A DNA stretch of 64,000 nt from Microbacterium sp. 18062. Lineage in GTDB: Bacteria > Actinomycetota > Actinomycetes > Actinomycetales > Microbacteriaceae. Made by a program: the position numbers and the translations under genes. The notes beneath the pieces are model-generated. The model worked only from the letters and a program-made list of their open reading frames with translations. It ran no database searches and was not told where the DNA came from. Of the stretch, positions 43,203-52,239 are shown piece after piece; position 1 is the first letter of the stretch, and each line of letters opens with the position of its first letter. The stretch lies in contig NZ_CACSKB010000015.1 of assembly GCF_902706225.1 (NCBI RefSeq), positions 1 through 64,000 of the forward strand. Reading direction: 5' to 3'.

Positions 43203-44069
43203 TCAGCGGCTGCGAACCTTGCGGTAGGGATGGTCGTCAACGCGTGTGACGGCATCGGAGATCAACGCGGAGTACCCCCGCGACCGGCGGGCGAGACCCA
43301 TGAGACGTCGCGTGGTGCGCGCCGCGGCGCGCAGATTCATCGGGCGCCCCTCGATGCCGTAGAGCAATCTCGCCCAGTCGGGTAGCAGCGACAGCACGCC
43401 GTCCTGCACGATCACGACGCTCCACACCGCGATCGGGTTGCCGCGCAACGATGGCTTCCGCAGCCCGCGAGTGACTTCGGCGGCCTCGATCGACAGCGAC
43501 AGCCACCCCCTCTGTGCGTCGACGTACTGCACGAGCTCCGCGAAGGTCGAGGGGAGCAACGCATCGTCCTCGATGCCGATCAGTCGAGCCGCCGCGTGCT
43601 GTTCGATGACGAAGCGGTCCTTCTCCTCGGCCGTGAGCGGCACCCCGAACGCTTCGCACGCGAGGACGAGCGCGTACACGAACGTGTTGTGCGTCCACGC
43701 CAGCCACTCCGGATTGTCGGCGCGCAGGATCTGCCCCGAGTGAGGATCGTCCCACGCCGCGTGGGCATGCATACGACGAACGGATGCGGCGGCGGCATCC
43801 GCGTGCGCTCGGTCGCCGAAGACCACCGTGTCGAAGTACCTGCCCGTGCGCTCGTCGCGTCCAGCGGCATCGTTGTGAGAGGCGGTCGCATGGTAGAACA
43901 ACCGCATCATGTAGGGGTTCAGCGCCTGAAGCAGGAGGGCGGCCATGCCGCCCAGCTTCGCCACCGGGTCGGCGAACACCCGCCACGAGACGCTTCCGGG
44001 GCCGAAATAGCCGTCGTCGGCACGAAGCGTGTCCGATGCACCGCGCGCGGCGCGATCAGCAAAGGTCAC
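43203..44069 (-). CDS. MpaB-family (DUF2236) oxygenase-like protein
   Basis: A 288-residue protein of the MpaB/Lcp (DUF2236) family, haem-linked oxygenases that include rubber oxygenase and the fungal mycophenolate enzyme MpaB. GPGSVSWRVFADPVAKLGG, the NPEWLAWTHNTFVYALV stretch with conserved Trp/His, and the spaced Arg/Asp residues fit the family. No signal peptide, so it is cytoplasmic. The substrate is unknown. It diverges from a TetR gene across 62 bp filled by a long palindrome, so it is probably repressed by that regulator. Confidence 0.85.
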   Translation of the reverse strand: MTFADRAARGASDTLRADDGYFGPGSVSWRVFADPVAKLGGMAALLLQALNPYMMRLFYHATASHNDAAGRDERTGRYFDTVVFGDRAHADAAAASVRRMHAHAAWDDPHSGQILRADNPEWLAWTHNTFVYALVLACEAFGVPLTAEEKDRFVIEQHAAARLIGIEDDALLPSTFAELVQYVDAQRGWLSLSIEAAEVTRGLRKPSLRGNPIAVWSVVIVQDGVLSLLPDWARLLYGIEGRPMNLRAAARTTRRLMGLARRSRGYSALISDAVTRVDDHPYRKVRSR

Positions 44070-44082
44070 AGATACCTCCAGA

Positions 44083-44125
44083 TGTAGACGTAGTCCAAAG
44101 TTAGACTATATCCAACGTCTACACT
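44083..44125. promoter_or_regulatory. Shared operator between mpaB-like and tetR genes
   Basis: Outer arms TGTAGACGT (44083-44091) and ACGTCTACA (44115-44123), inner TAGTC/GACTA. TACACT (44120-44125) within the right arm is the -10 box of tetR, 6 nt before ATG 44132. Confidence 0.7.
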
Positions 44126-44131
44126 GGGGGA

Positions 44132-44773
44132 ATGACGGGCAGCGAGTCGGGATTGCGCGAACGAAAGAAGCGCGCCACCGAGAACGCGATCGAACGCGCC
44201 GCCGTCGAACTCGCACTCGAGCGCGGGCATGGCACTGTGACCATCGCCGACGTCTGCGCGCGGGCAGACGTCTCCCGCAGCACGTTCTTCAACTACATGC
44301 CCTCGCGCGAAGCCGCACTGTTCGGGCGCCCTCTCCGCCTGGCACCGGCGCCCATCGCCGCATCGGTGCTCGACGCCTCGCACGACGTCCCTCTGGTGCT
44401 CGCCGCCTACCGCGTGATCGTCGCGTCGATCGGACACGCGCACATCAATGCCGAGGTGGCCGCGGGGCGCAATCGACTCATCATCGAGCAGCCCGACTCG
44501 CAGCCCTTGATCCTCGCGCCATTCCTCTCTTTGACGGCCGAGCTCGTCACCTGTCTCGCACAGTGGCTGCGCACGAATCCCTCCCGGCGTGCAGTCGCCG
44601 ACATCCCCCTGGATCGTGAAGCATCACTCACGGTGTCGCTGGCGGTCGGCGCGTTCATGGCACTCATCACCGACCTCGAGGGTGAAGGGGATGTCGAGAC
44701 CACCGAGCGGGCGTTCGAGGACGCCCTCGGAAACTTCGCCACCATCGCCGGCGGGGGTGCGGGCGGTCGCTGA
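44132..44773 (+). CDS. TetR-family regulator
   Basis: A 213-residue TetR repressor: helix-turn-helix in residues 10-58 (VTIADVCARADVSRSTFFNY), then an all-helical ligand domain. The DNA-binding half is well conserved; the ligand half is diverged. It starts at ATG 44132, 6 nt after a TACACT -10 box that is part of a palindrome. It very likely represses itself and the divergent MpaB-like gene. Confidence 0.92.
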   Translation: MTGSESGLRERKKRATENAIERAAVELALERGHGTVTIADVCARADVSRSTFFNYMPSREAALFGRPLRLAPAPIAASVLDASHDVPLVLAAYRVIVASIGHAHINAEVAAGRNRLIIEQPDSQPLILAPFLSLTAELVTCLAQWLRTNPSRRAVADIPLDREASLTVSLAVGAFMALITDLEGEGDVETTERAFEDALGNFATIAGGGAGGR

Positions 44774-44908
44774 CCTCGCCGCAGCAAGTCAGGCCGCCGC
44801 GCCGCGGATCTCCCCACATACGGCAGCCGCCGCCGCGGAGAACTCCACGGCGGCGGCTGAGGGCCACGAATCGGTGACGCAGATGGCCCGCGTCACCGAG
44901 TCGCGCGC

Positions 44909-45805
44909 TCAGGAGGTCAGGGCGTCGGCCCACTCCTGGTTCTGCGCGACCCAGTCGGCCACGACCGTCTCGTAGTCGTCGCCGTCGTACTCGTTGAACA
45001 TGACGTCCTCGAGCGAGTACAGCATCTCGTTGTCCATCCGGAAGTTCGCGAGCCACTCGCTCACCTCGAGGAAGTCCTCCGCGAACGCCGTCGAGGTGAC
45101 GGTGTGGATGCCCTCGGCGTCGCCGAGCAGCCCGTCCGGGTCCTCGAGGTCCTTGATCGGGAAGGCGTTGTACGCCCAGTGCGGGCGCCAGAGCGTCACC
45201 GCGATGTCGTCGCCGGCATCGATCGCGGACTCCAGCGCGGTGAGCATCGCAGGCGTCGACGAGGTGACGAAGTCCAGGCCCTCGAGGCCGTAGCCGGGGA
45301 TGACCGCCTCCTCGGTGACCTGGGTCAGACCCGCGCCCGCCTCGATGCCGACGAGCCTGTTGCCGAACAGGTCGGCGTTCTCGGCGAGCTCCGTGAGCGA
45401 GTCGATCGGGGCGTCCTCGTTCACCGCGATGGTGAGCTTCGCCTCGTCGTTCCAGGCCCCGAGGTCGACCAGGTCGTCGCCATAGGTGTCGAGGTACTGG
45501 GCGTGCGTCAGCGGCAGCCAGGTGTCGAGCGTCAGATCGTAGTCGCCACGCGCGAGGCCCGTGTAGACGGCGGCCGGGTCGGCGTATTCGAGCTCGACCT
45601 CGTAGCCCTGCTCCTCGAGCACGTGCTTCCAGAGCTCCGACGCGGCGATGCCCTCGTCCCAGCCGTTGAACACGGCGATCGTGATCGGGCGGTCGCCGGC
45701 GGCATCATCGGATGCGGAGTCCCCGCCTCCGGCGCATCCGGTCAGGGCGAGCGCGGCGACGCCGACGAGACCGATTCCTGCGGTGAGTGCGTTCCTCTTG
45801 GTCAT
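44909..45805 (-). CDS. Glycine betaine ABC substrate-binding lipoprotein
   Basis: A 298-residue type II (OpuAC/ProX-like) binding protein: signal peptide and lipobox LTGC with Cys24, then two lobes with FNGWDEG, YDLTLDTWLPLTHAQYL and LWRPHWAYNAF, whose Trp/Tyr residues can form the aromatic box for a quaternary amine. Gene order (downstream of permease and ATPase) and family point to glycine betaine/proline betaine or choline uptake for osmoprotection. AGAGGACAGAAG precedes ATG 45805. Confidence 0.9.
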   Translation of the reverse strand: MTKRNALTAGIGLVGVAALALTGCAGGGDSASDDAAGDRPITIAVFNGWDEGIAASELWKHVLEEQGYEVELEYADPAAVYTGLARGDYDLTLDTWLPLTHAQYLDTYGDDLVDLGAWNDEAKLTIAVNEDAPIDSLTELAENADLFGNRLVGIEAGAGLTQVTEEAVIPGYGLEGLDFVTSSTPAMLTALESAIDAGDDIAVTLWRPHWAYNAFPIKDLEDPDGLLGDAEGIHTVTSTAFAEDFLEVSEWLANFRMDNEMLYSLEDVMFNEYDGDDYETVVADWVAQNQEWADALTS

Positions 45806-45941
45806 CTTCTGTCCTCTCCATCCGTGTGCTGTGCACGGACCAGTTCGGTTGCAGGCGCACCGTCCGGCGCACCTCCGGCGAGGGATGAGCCCGCCGGGTC
45901 TGTGGGGGACTGATGCAGGGCCGCATCCGTCCGGGTATCGT

Positions 45942-46883
45942 TCAGGAGAAGCCGCCGGCGGCGGGTCGGGCTTTGCCGACCGCTACCGCCTCCCCGGCGG
46001 ATGCGGCCTTCTTCGCGCTGTCCGCGCGTGAGGCTGAGCGGCGCGAGGCGCGGCCCCCGCGGGTGGCGAGGCCCGAGGTGAGCCGGTCGAGGATCATCGC
46101 GAGGATCACGACCGAGACGCCCGCCTCGACGCCCAGGGAGATGTCGATCCGGCTGAGACTCGCCACCACCTGACCGCCGAGTCCGCCGGCGCCCACCATG
46201 CCGGCGATGACGACCATCGACAGGCTCAGCATGATCACCTGGTTGACGCCCGCCATGATGCTGGGCAGGGCCAGGGGCAGCTGGATCTGACGCAGGATGC
46301 GGCCGGGCGTCGCGCCGAAGGCGTGCCCCGCCTCGACGACCTCGGCATCGACACCGCGGATGCCGAGCTCGGTCAGTCGCACGCCGGGCGCGAGGGCGAA
46401 CACGATCGTGGCCACGATGCCGGGCACGACGCCGACGCCGAACATGATGAGCGCCGGGATCAGGTACACGAAGGCGGGCATCGTCTGCAGGAAGTCGAGG
46501 ATCGGGCGGAGGATCTGCGAGACCGTGTCGTTGCGCGCCGCCCAGATGCCGAGGGGCAGGGCGATCGCGACGGCCACCGCCGAGGCGATGATGACGAGCG
46601 CGAGGGAGTCCATCGCGTTGCCCCACTGGTTCACGCTGACGATCAGCAGCACGCCGAGGACCGTGCCGATCGCGAGTCCCCATCCTTTGGCGAGGTAGGC
46701 CAGCGCGGCCAGCGCGATGCCGATCACCCAGAACGGGGGCGTAGAGAGCACCCAGTCGAGTCCGCCGTAGAGGCTGTCGAACACGGCGCTGATGCCGTCG
46801 AAGAACCAGCCCAGGGCGTCGATCAGAAAGCGGACGATCGTCTCGACGACGTCGCCGAGGGGAAGGCGGAACAGATCGTTCAT
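45942..46883 (-). CDS. Betaine ABC transporter permease
   Basis: A 313-residue OpuAB/ProW-type permease. Two or three N-terminal helices precede the six-helix binding-protein-dependent core, with the EAA loop EAGHAFGATPGRILRQIQLP contacting the ATPase. The C-terminal ~45 residues are Arg/Ser/Ala-rich. It overlaps the ATPase gene upstream by ATGA and is followed by the binding-protein gene after 136 bp. Confidence 0.92.
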   Translation of the reverse strand: MNDLFRLPLGDVVETIVRFLIDALGWFFDGISAVFDSLYGGLDWVLSTPPFWVIGIALAALAYLAKGWGLAIGTVLGVLLIVSVNQWGNAMDSLALVIIASAVAVAIALPLGIWAARNDTVSQILRPILDFLQTMPAFVYLIPALIMFGVGVVPGIVATIVFALAPGVRLTELGIRGVDAEVVEAGHAFGATPGRILRQIQLPLALPSIMAGVNQVIMLSLSMVVIAGMVGAGGLGGQVVASLSRIDISLGVEAGVSVVILAMILDRLTSGLATRGGRASRRSASRADSAKKAASAGEAVAVGKARPAAGGFS

Positions 46884-48184
46884 CGCGCACCTCCGTCCGT
46901 GGATGCGGCGGGTTCGGCTGCATCCGCGTCGGCGAGGGTCTGCGTGATGACGCTGGCCGGAACCGTGGCCGGGATCTCCACGATCGGGTTCTCGCGGGTC
47001 ACGGCCGGCACGTTGCCGAGCGCCGCGAGGAGCGTCACGCGGGGGATGACGCCGACGAGGCGGTCCCGATCGTCGACGACCGCGACGGGAACGGGGCTCT
47101 CGACGGAGCGTTCGACCACGTCCGTCAGCGGGTCGTCGGGTCGCACGACCGGCTGGAGGTGCTGCACGATGCTGCGAAGATCCGTCTCGCCCGCCTTGAC
47201 CGCGCGGATCACGGCGCGGTCGGTGACGACCCCGAGGTAGCGACGGTTCTCGAGCACGCAGACCGCGCCGACCTGCAGGTCGCGCATGATGCGCAGCGCT
47301 CCGCGCATCCCGGCGGACACCGGCGAGGTGGCGTGCGGCGGTTCCATGACGGATGCGGCGGTCAGCACGCGCGCCCGGTCGACGTCCTGCACGAACTGGG
47401 CGACATAGTCGTTCGCGGGGTCGGTGAGGATCTGCTCGGGCGTGCCGTTCTGCACGATCCGGCCGTCGCGCATCACCGCGATGCGGTCTCCGAGGAACAT
47501 GGCCTCGTTGAGGTCGTGGGTGATGAACACGATCGTGCGGCCGAGCTCGTGCTGCAGCTCGATCAGCTGCTCCTGCATCTCCCGGCGGATGAGGGGGTCG
47601 AGCGCGGAGAACGCCTCGTCCATCAGCAGGATGTCGGTGCCCGAGGTCAGGGCGCGGGCGAGGCCCACGCGCTGCCGCATCCCGCCGGAGAGCTCGGAGG
47701 GCTCGGCGTCGACGCGGTCGCCGAGGCCGACCTTGCCGAGGATCTCGCGGGCGCGTTCGCGCCGCTCCTCGCGGGCGACGCCCTGGATCTCGAGCGCGTA
47801 CGCGGCGTTGTCGAGCACGGTGCGGTGCGGCAGCAGGGCGAAGTGCTGGAACACCATCGACACCGAGGAGCGACGGATGCGGCGCAGCTCCGCCGCGGAC
47901 GCGCGGGTGACGCTCTGCCCCTGCACGAGCACCTCGCCGGACGACGGCGGCAGCAGGCCGTTCAGCATCCGGATGATGGTCGACTTGCCCGAGCCCGACA
48001 GTCCCATGATGACGAAGATCTCACCGGGATCGACCGTGAAGCTCGCGTCGATGACCGCCGCGGTTCCGCGGTCGGCGAGGTCTGCGCGGGTCTTGCCGGC
48101 CCTCAGGCCCTCGATGACGGACTTCGGGTTCTTCCCGAATACCTTGAACAGGTTCTTCGCTTCTATCGCGTGTGCGACGGTCAC
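46880..48184 (-). CDS. Betaine ABC transporter ATPase with CBS domains
   Basis: A 434-residue ProV/OpuAA-type ATPase. Walker A GLSGSGKST, Q-loop region MVFQHFALLPHRT, signature LSGGM and Walker B LLMDEAFSALD are intact. Two CBS domains (about 285-420; LENRRYLGVVTDRAVIRAV and VVDDRDRLVGVIPRVTLL) would sense ionic strength or c-di-AMP, as in OpuA. GTG 48184 has GAGGTAA before it; it is first in the operon. The pre-Walker insert GLRAGKTRADLADRGTAAV is typical of ProV. Confidence 0.94.
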   Translation of the reverse strand: MTVAHAIEAKNLFKVFGKNPKSVIEGLRAGKTRADLADRGTAAVIDASFTVDPGEIFVIMGLSGSGKSTIIRMLNGLLPPSSGEVLVQGQSVTRASAAELRRIRRSSVSMVFQHFALLPHRTVLDNAAYALEIQGVAREERRERAREILGKVGLGDRVDAEPSELSGGMRQRVGLARALTSGTDILLMDEAFSALDPLIRREMQEQLIELQHELGRTIVFITHDLNEAMFLGDRIAVMRDGRIVQNGTPEQILTDPANDYVAQFVQDVDRARVLTAASVMEPPHATSPVSAGMRGALRIMRDLQVGAVCVLENRRYLGVVTDRAVIRAVKAGETDLRSIVQHLQPVVRPDDPLTDVVERSVESPVPVAVVDDRDRLVGVIPRVTLLAALGNVPAVTRENPIVEIPATVPASVITQTLADADAAEPAASTDGGAR

Positions 48185-48544
48185 TGTGTTACCTCGGCAG
48201 TCCGGTGCACAGGCTGCATCGGTCACGCCCGGGTGACGACCACACGCGTTGCATCGGGAGGTGCAACGCTCGGGCACCGGGCATCCGGCCCGGGCAAGGT
48301 CGCCGACCATACGCTCGCTCTGCACAGGCCCCAGGGGCGGCACGCGAGCGCGGACTGGTCGTCGGCCCGGTGACGGGCCTCACCTAACGTTTCATGCCTT
48401 CACCGGGACTGGCAAATCGAGGCCGCCCCGTCTCACCTCCTCCGCGGCGCCCGCGCGAGCCCGGAAGGCCGGTGGGTTGACAGCATCCGAGATCATGTTG
48501 CATGGTTAGTTAGTCAAGTAATGAACCATTGAACAGGGGATGGT
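48185..48544. promoter_or_regulatory. Divergent intergenic region with dyads
   Basis: A 360-bp stretch with no gene. CGTTGCA-N8-TGCAACG (48247-48268) lies 63-84 bp before the betaine operon and may be its operator. Near the GntR gene TTGACA (48477-48482) is a -35 candidate and ATGGTT-N16-AACCAT (48502-48529) a likely GntR operator. Confidence 0.5.
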
Positions 48545-48943
48545 GTGATCGAAGAAGGCAGAGCGCTCTTCCTGCAGATCGCCGAGAGCGTGGAGGACTC
48601 GATCGTCGACGGCACCCTGCCCGAAGAGGGCCAGGCTCCATCCACGAACGAGCTCGCCGCCTTCTACCGGATCAACCCCGCGACCGCCGCGAAGGGAGTG
48701 AACATGCTCGTCGACAAGGGCGTGATCTACAAGCGGCGCGGCATCGGCATGTTCGTCGCCCCGGGGGCGCGGGACCTCCTGCTCGCCGAACGCCGCACCG
48801 TCTTCGCCGACCGCTTCGTCGAGCCGCTGCTCGCCGAGGCCCGCAAGCTCGGGCTGGGTCCGGACGACCTCGCCCGCATCATCGCCGATCGCGCCGCAGC
48901 GGCGCCGTCGGATTCGACTCCCACGGAAGGAACGGAACTGTGA
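48545..48943 (+). CDS. GntR-family regulator (YtrA type)
   Basis: A 132-residue YtrA-subfamily GntR: an N-terminal winged helix (residues 5-75; QAPSTNELAAFYRINPATAAKG as the helix-turn-helix part) with only a short C-terminal helical dimerisation segment. YtrA regulators sit with ABC transporters and repress them, as here: its stop overlaps the ATPase gene by 4 nt. GTG 48545 is used, 5 nt after an out-of-frame ATG. A 28-bp dyad at 48502-48529 is its likely operator. Confidence 0.9.
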   Translation: MIEEGRALFLQIAESVEDSIVDGTLPEEGQAPSTNELAAFYRINPATAAKGVNMLVDKGVIYKRRGIGMFVAPGARDLLLAERRTVFADRFVEPLLAEARKLGLGPDDLARIIADRAAAAPSDSTPTEGTEL

Positions 48944-49848
48944 CCCACGTGATCGAGGTGAACGGGCTCACCAAGCGGTATCGCGACACGGTCGCGGTCG
49001 ACGACGTGAGCTTCACGATCGAGAAGGACGCGATCTACGGCCTGCTCGGACGCAACGGCGCCGGCAAGACGACGATCATGTCGATCCTCACCGCGCAGAA
49101 CTTCGCGACCGCCGGCGCCGTGCGCGTCTTCGGCGAGGATCCCTACGAGAACGCGCGGGTGCTCTCGCGGATGTGCTTCGTGCGCGAGGGACAGAAGTAC
49201 CCGGAGGACGCCCTCCCCCAGCACGCCTTCCGGACCGCGCGGCTGTTCTTCCCGAACTGGGATCAGGGGCTCGCCGATCGGCTCATCGGCGAGTTTCAGC
49301 TCCCCACGAAGACGCGCATCAAGAAGCTCTCGCGCGGACAGCTGTCGGCTGTGGGCGTGGTGATCGGGCTGGCCGCCCGGGCCGAGGTCACGTTCTTCGA
49401 CGAGCCCTACCTCGGGCTCGACGCCGTGGCCCGCCAGATCTTCTACGACCGGCTGCTCGAGGACTACGCCGAGCGCCCCCGCACCGTGATCCTCTCGAGT
49501 CATCTGATCGACGAGGTGTCGAACCTCATCGAGAAGGTGCTGGTGATCGACCGCGGCCGGATCGTGATGGACGAGGACACCGACGCCGTCCGCGATCGGG
49601 CGGCGAACATCGTCGGCGAGACCGCGGCGGTCGACGCCTTCGTCGCCGGACGCGAGGTCATCCACCGCGAGAGCCTCGGTCACGTGTCGTCCGCGACCGT
49701 GCTGGGCACGCTGACCCCCTCCGATCGCGAGCGACTCACCGCCACGGGACTCGACGTCGCCCCTGTCTCGCTCCAGCAGCTGATCGTGCGCACCACCCGG
49801 ACCGCCGCCGAGAAAGCGGCGGCGACCGAGGAAGGAGCCCTCCGATGA
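48940..49848 (+). CDS. ABC transporter ATPase (YtrB-like)
   Basis: A 302-residue ATPase with Walker A GRNGAGKTT, a modified signature LSRGQ and Walker B VTFFDEPYLGLD, followed by the H-loop SSH. The Trp/Phe-rich FFPNWDQGLADRL insert is typical of YtrB-like proteins of GntR-ABC modules, linked to cell-envelope antibiotic responses in Firmicutes. The last 60 residues are regulatory. It overlaps gntR (GTGA) and the permease (ATGA), so the three are one translational unit. Confidence 0.92.
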   Translation: MTHVIEVNGLTKRYRDTVAVDDVSFTIEKDAIYGLLGRNGAGKTTIMSILTAQNFATAGAVRVFGEDPYENARVLSRMCFVREGQKYPEDALPQHAFRTARLFFPNWDQGLADRLIGEFQLPTKTRIKKLSRGQLSAVGVVIGLAARAEVTFFDEPYLGLDAVARQIFYDRLLEDYAERPRTVILSSHLIDEVSNLIEKVLVIDRGRIVMDEDTDAVRDRAANIVGETAAVDAFVAGREVIHRESLGHVSSATVLGTLTPSDRERLTATGLDVAPVSLQQLIVRTTRTAAEKAAATEEGALR

Positions 49849-50540
49849 GCCGCACGCTCAATGTCGTCCGGATGCAGTTGATCAACCGGCAGACCTACCT
49901 CTGGATCCCGCTGATCATCCTCGGCGGAGCCTTCGCGGTCACGCTGGCGATCTACGCGATCGTCCGCGGCGCCGGCGGAGAGGCCACGATGTACGGCGGG
50001 GGCGCGACGGCACCGCTCTGGTACTTCCTGTTCGTCGGCGTGCAAGCGCTGACCCTGACGTTCCCGTTCTCGCAGGCGATGAGCGTCACCCGTCGCGAGT
50101 TCTACCTCGGCACCCTGCTCACCGCGGCGTCGACCTCGGCGATGCTCACCGTCATCTTCGTGATCGGCGGGTTCATCGAGGCCGCGACGGGTGGGTGGGG
50201 GATGGAGGGCTACTTCTTCGCCCTCGACTGGGTCTGGGGTGCCGGTCCCCACGTCGCGGCGCTGTTCTACTTCGTGCTCGCGATGCTGTTCTTCGTGATC
50301 GGCTTCTGGGCTGCAACGGTCTTCAAGCGGCTCGGCGCCCTGTGGCTGACCGTCATCCTCATCGGGATCGGCGTGCTGCTGGTCGGCGCGGTGTGGCTCG
50401 TGACGCGGATGAACGCCTGGGTCGACCTGTTCGTGTGGTTCGCGTCGATCGGTGCGGGCGGGCTGGCCCTGCTGCTGGCGACCGTGGTCGTGGTGCTGGC
50501 GATCCTCGCCTTCCCCGCGCTGCGCCGCGCCACGCCCTGA
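49845..50540 (+). CDS. ABC transporter membrane subunit
   Basis: A 231-residue membrane protein with six predicted helices and no soluble domain. It starts with RTLNVVRMQLINRQTYLWIP, typical of the permeases coupled to YtrB-like ATPases. The substrate is unknown; envelope-active compounds are the usual suggestion for this module type. ATGA overlap with the ATPase. A strong hairpin follows 11 bp after its stop, ending the operon. Confidence 0.85.
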   Translation: MSRTLNVVRMQLINRQTYLWIPLIILGGAFAVTLAIYAIVRGAGGEATMYGGGATAPLWYFLFVGVQALTLTFPFSQAMSVTRREFYLGTLLTAASTSAMLTVIFVIGGFIEAATGGWGMEGYFFALDWVWGAGPHVAALFYFVLAMLFFVIGFWAATVFKRLGALWLTVILIGIGVLLVGAVWLVTRMNAWVDLFVWFASIGAGGLALLLATVVVVLAILAFPALRRATP

Positions 50541-50551
50541 CCCGGCGCGCA

Positions 50552-50595
50552 CGAGGAGAGAGGCCTCGGTCGTCGGAGCGAGGCCTCTCTCCTCG
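50552..50595 (+). terminator. Strong hairpin terminator of the GntR-ABC operon
   Basis: CGAGGAGAGAGGCCTCG (50552-50568) pairs perfectly with 50579-50595 around a 10-nt loop. There is no T-run, as is common in high-GC actinobacteria. Confidence 0.75.
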
Positions 50596-50601
50596 TGTCG
50601 G

Positions 50602-50690
50602 GGTCAGGTTCTCAGGGCCCCTGCGTGCCCTCCGTGAGGTGGCGAACGTCCGGTCGCTGAGCGAGCGCAGCGAGACGACGCGTGAGGGCT
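50602..50690 (-). repeat. Dispersed ~90-bp repeat, inverted copy
   Basis: Read on the minus strand it contains TCGTCTCGCTGCGCTCGCTC then AGCGACCGGACGTTCGCC, and ends GCAGGGGCCCTGAGAACCTG, closely matching 63519-63604. Its end abuts the chorismate mutase stop. Confidence 0.75.
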
Positions 50691-50695
50691 TCGGG

Positions 50696-51001
50696 CTAGG
50701 ACGTCGCGCCGTCGGCGGCCGCGGTGTGGTGGCGGATGACCTCGGCCACCACGAAGTTGAACCACTTCTCCGCGAACTCGGGGTCGAGGTCCGCATCCGC
50801 TGCCAGGCTCTTCAGCCGGGCGATCTGACGCTCCTCGCGCGAGGGGTCGGATGCGGGCATCCCGTGCCGTGCCTTCAGCTCGCCGACCTGCTTGGTGCAG
50901 CGGAATCGCTCGGCCAGCATGTACGTCAGGGCTGCGTCGATGTTGTCGATGCTCGCTCGCAGTCCACGGAGCGTCGTGGTCGGGTCGATGGGCTCGGTCA
51001 T
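50696..51001 (-). CDS. Chorismate mutase
   Basis: A 101-residue AroQ-type chorismate mutase: LRGLRASIDNIDAALTYMLAERFRC supplies the first-helix Arg, KQVGELKARHG the catalytic Lys/Arg, and DPSREERQIARL the second Arg region, matching short actinobacterial forms that work with DAHP synthase. It converts chorismate to prephenate for Phe/Tyr. AGGAGG precedes ATG 51001. It is divergent from the AI-2E family gene and its stop abuts a dispersed repeat. Confidence 0.88.
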   Translation of the reverse strand: MTEPIDPTTTLRGLRASIDNIDAALTYMLAERFRCTKQVGELKARHGMPASDPSREERQIARLKSLAADADLDPEFAEKWFNFVVAEVIRHHTAAADGATS

Positions 51002-51045
51002 GGCGTTCCTCCTGCCGACGACATTACCTCCCGCCGACACGCCCC

Positions 51046-51051
51046 TAGAGT
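51046..51051 (+). promoter_or_regulatory. -10 box TAGAGT, leaderless promoter
   Basis: TAGAGT, 6 nt, then ATG 51058; the in-frame GTG at 51052 is less likely for spacing reasons. Confidence 0.55.
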
Positions 51052-51057
51052 GTGAGC

Positions 51058-52206
51058 ATGACCGACGCGCCCCAGGCATCCCGCGGAGACGAGACCGCTG
51101 CGCCGGCCGGCGCCGACGTGCCGCGCGGCGCGAACGCGCCGCGCTGGCGCGCGATCCACCATCCGTTCGCGTTCGGCTTCTTCGTGACCCTCGGGGGTCT
51201 CATCGCACTCGTGCTGGGCCTGGCCGTCTCGAACCTCTCGACCGTGATCATCTACGTGGTCTTCGCGCTGTTCGCGGCCCTCGGCCTCGACCCGATCGTG
51301 CGGACGATCGAGCGCCGCGGACTCAGCCGGGCATGGGGCATCGTCATCGTGTACGTGGGGTTCGCGATCGTCCTCGCCGCCGTGCTGATGCTGATCATCC
51401 CGACGGTCGTGCGACAGATCAGCCAGTTCGTCCAAGACGTGCCGTCCCTGATCGCGACCTTCCAGCGATCCGATCTCTTCCAGTGGCTGCAGGACCAGTT
51501 CGGCGACGCCATCGGCGACATCCTCACCCAGGTGCAGTCCTTCCTGGTCAACCCGACCAACATCGCGACGATCGGCGGCGGAGTGCTGCAGGTCGGCGTG
51601 ACGATCGTCTCGGGCATCTCGGGCGCGATCATCATCCTCGTGCTCAGCCTCTACTTCCTCGCCTCCCTCCCGGCGATCAAGCAGGCGTTCTACCGGCTCG
51701 TGCCCGCCTACAGCCGCCCTCGCGTCGCGGGCCTCACCGAGGAGATCACCGACTCGATCGGCGGATACCTCATGGGGATGGTGATCCTCGCGTTCTGCAA
51801 CGCGACCTTCGTCTTCCTGCTGTTCCTCATCGTCGGCCTGCCGTTCCCGCTGCTGCTCGCGGTCGTCGCGTTCTGCATCACGCTCATCCCCCTCGTCGGT
51901 ACCGTGCTGTTCTGGGTGATCGGCTCGGTCGTCGCGCTGTTCGCGGATCCGGTCGGCGCGCTCGTCTTCGCGGCGGCCTACCTCGTCTACATGCAGCTCG
52001 AGGCATATCTGCTCACGCCCCGCATCATGAATCGCACGATCTCGATCCCGGGCGCGCTCGTGGTCATCGGCGCCCTCGTCGGCGGCACGCTGCTCGGACT
52101 GCTCGGTGCGCTGGTGGCCATCCCGGTGACCGCGTCGCTACTCCTGATCCTGAAGCGGGTGCTGATCCCTCGCCAGGACGCCAAGGCCCACGTCGACGAC
52201 GCGTAG
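51058..52206 (+). CDS. AI-2E family transporter
   Basis: A 382-residue AI-2E (UPF0118/TqsA-PerM) family membrane protein with about eight helices, an ~80-residue soluble insert after the third to fourth helix (SQFVQDVPSLIATFQRSD and on), and the conserved AYLVYMQLEAYLLTPRIMNR near the C terminus. Members export AI-2, act as Na+/H+ antiporters or have other roles; the substrate here is unknown. It is leaderless after a TAGAGT box and monocistronic. Confidence 0.88.
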   Translation: MTDAPQASRGDETAAPAGADVPRGANAPRWRAIHHPFAFGFFVTLGGLIALVLGLAVSNLSTVIIYVVFALFAALGLDPIVRTIERRGLSRAWGIVIVYVGFAIVLAAVLMLIIPTVVRQISQFVQDVPSLIATFQRSDLFQWLQDQFGDAIGDILTQVQSFLVNPTNIATIGGGVLQVGVTIVSGISGAIIILVLSLYFLASLPAIKQAFYRLVPAYSRPRVAGLTEEITDSIGGYLMGMVILAFCNATFVFLLFLIVGLPFPLLLAVVAFCITLIPLVGTVLFWVIGSVVALFADPVGALVFAAAYLVYMQLEAYLLTPRIMNRTISIPGALVVIGALVGGTLLGLLGALVAIPVTASLLLILKRVLIPRQDAKAHVDDA

Positions 52207-52239
52207 CGGCAGCGTCGGCTTCCGCGCGGAGCACTGCGT

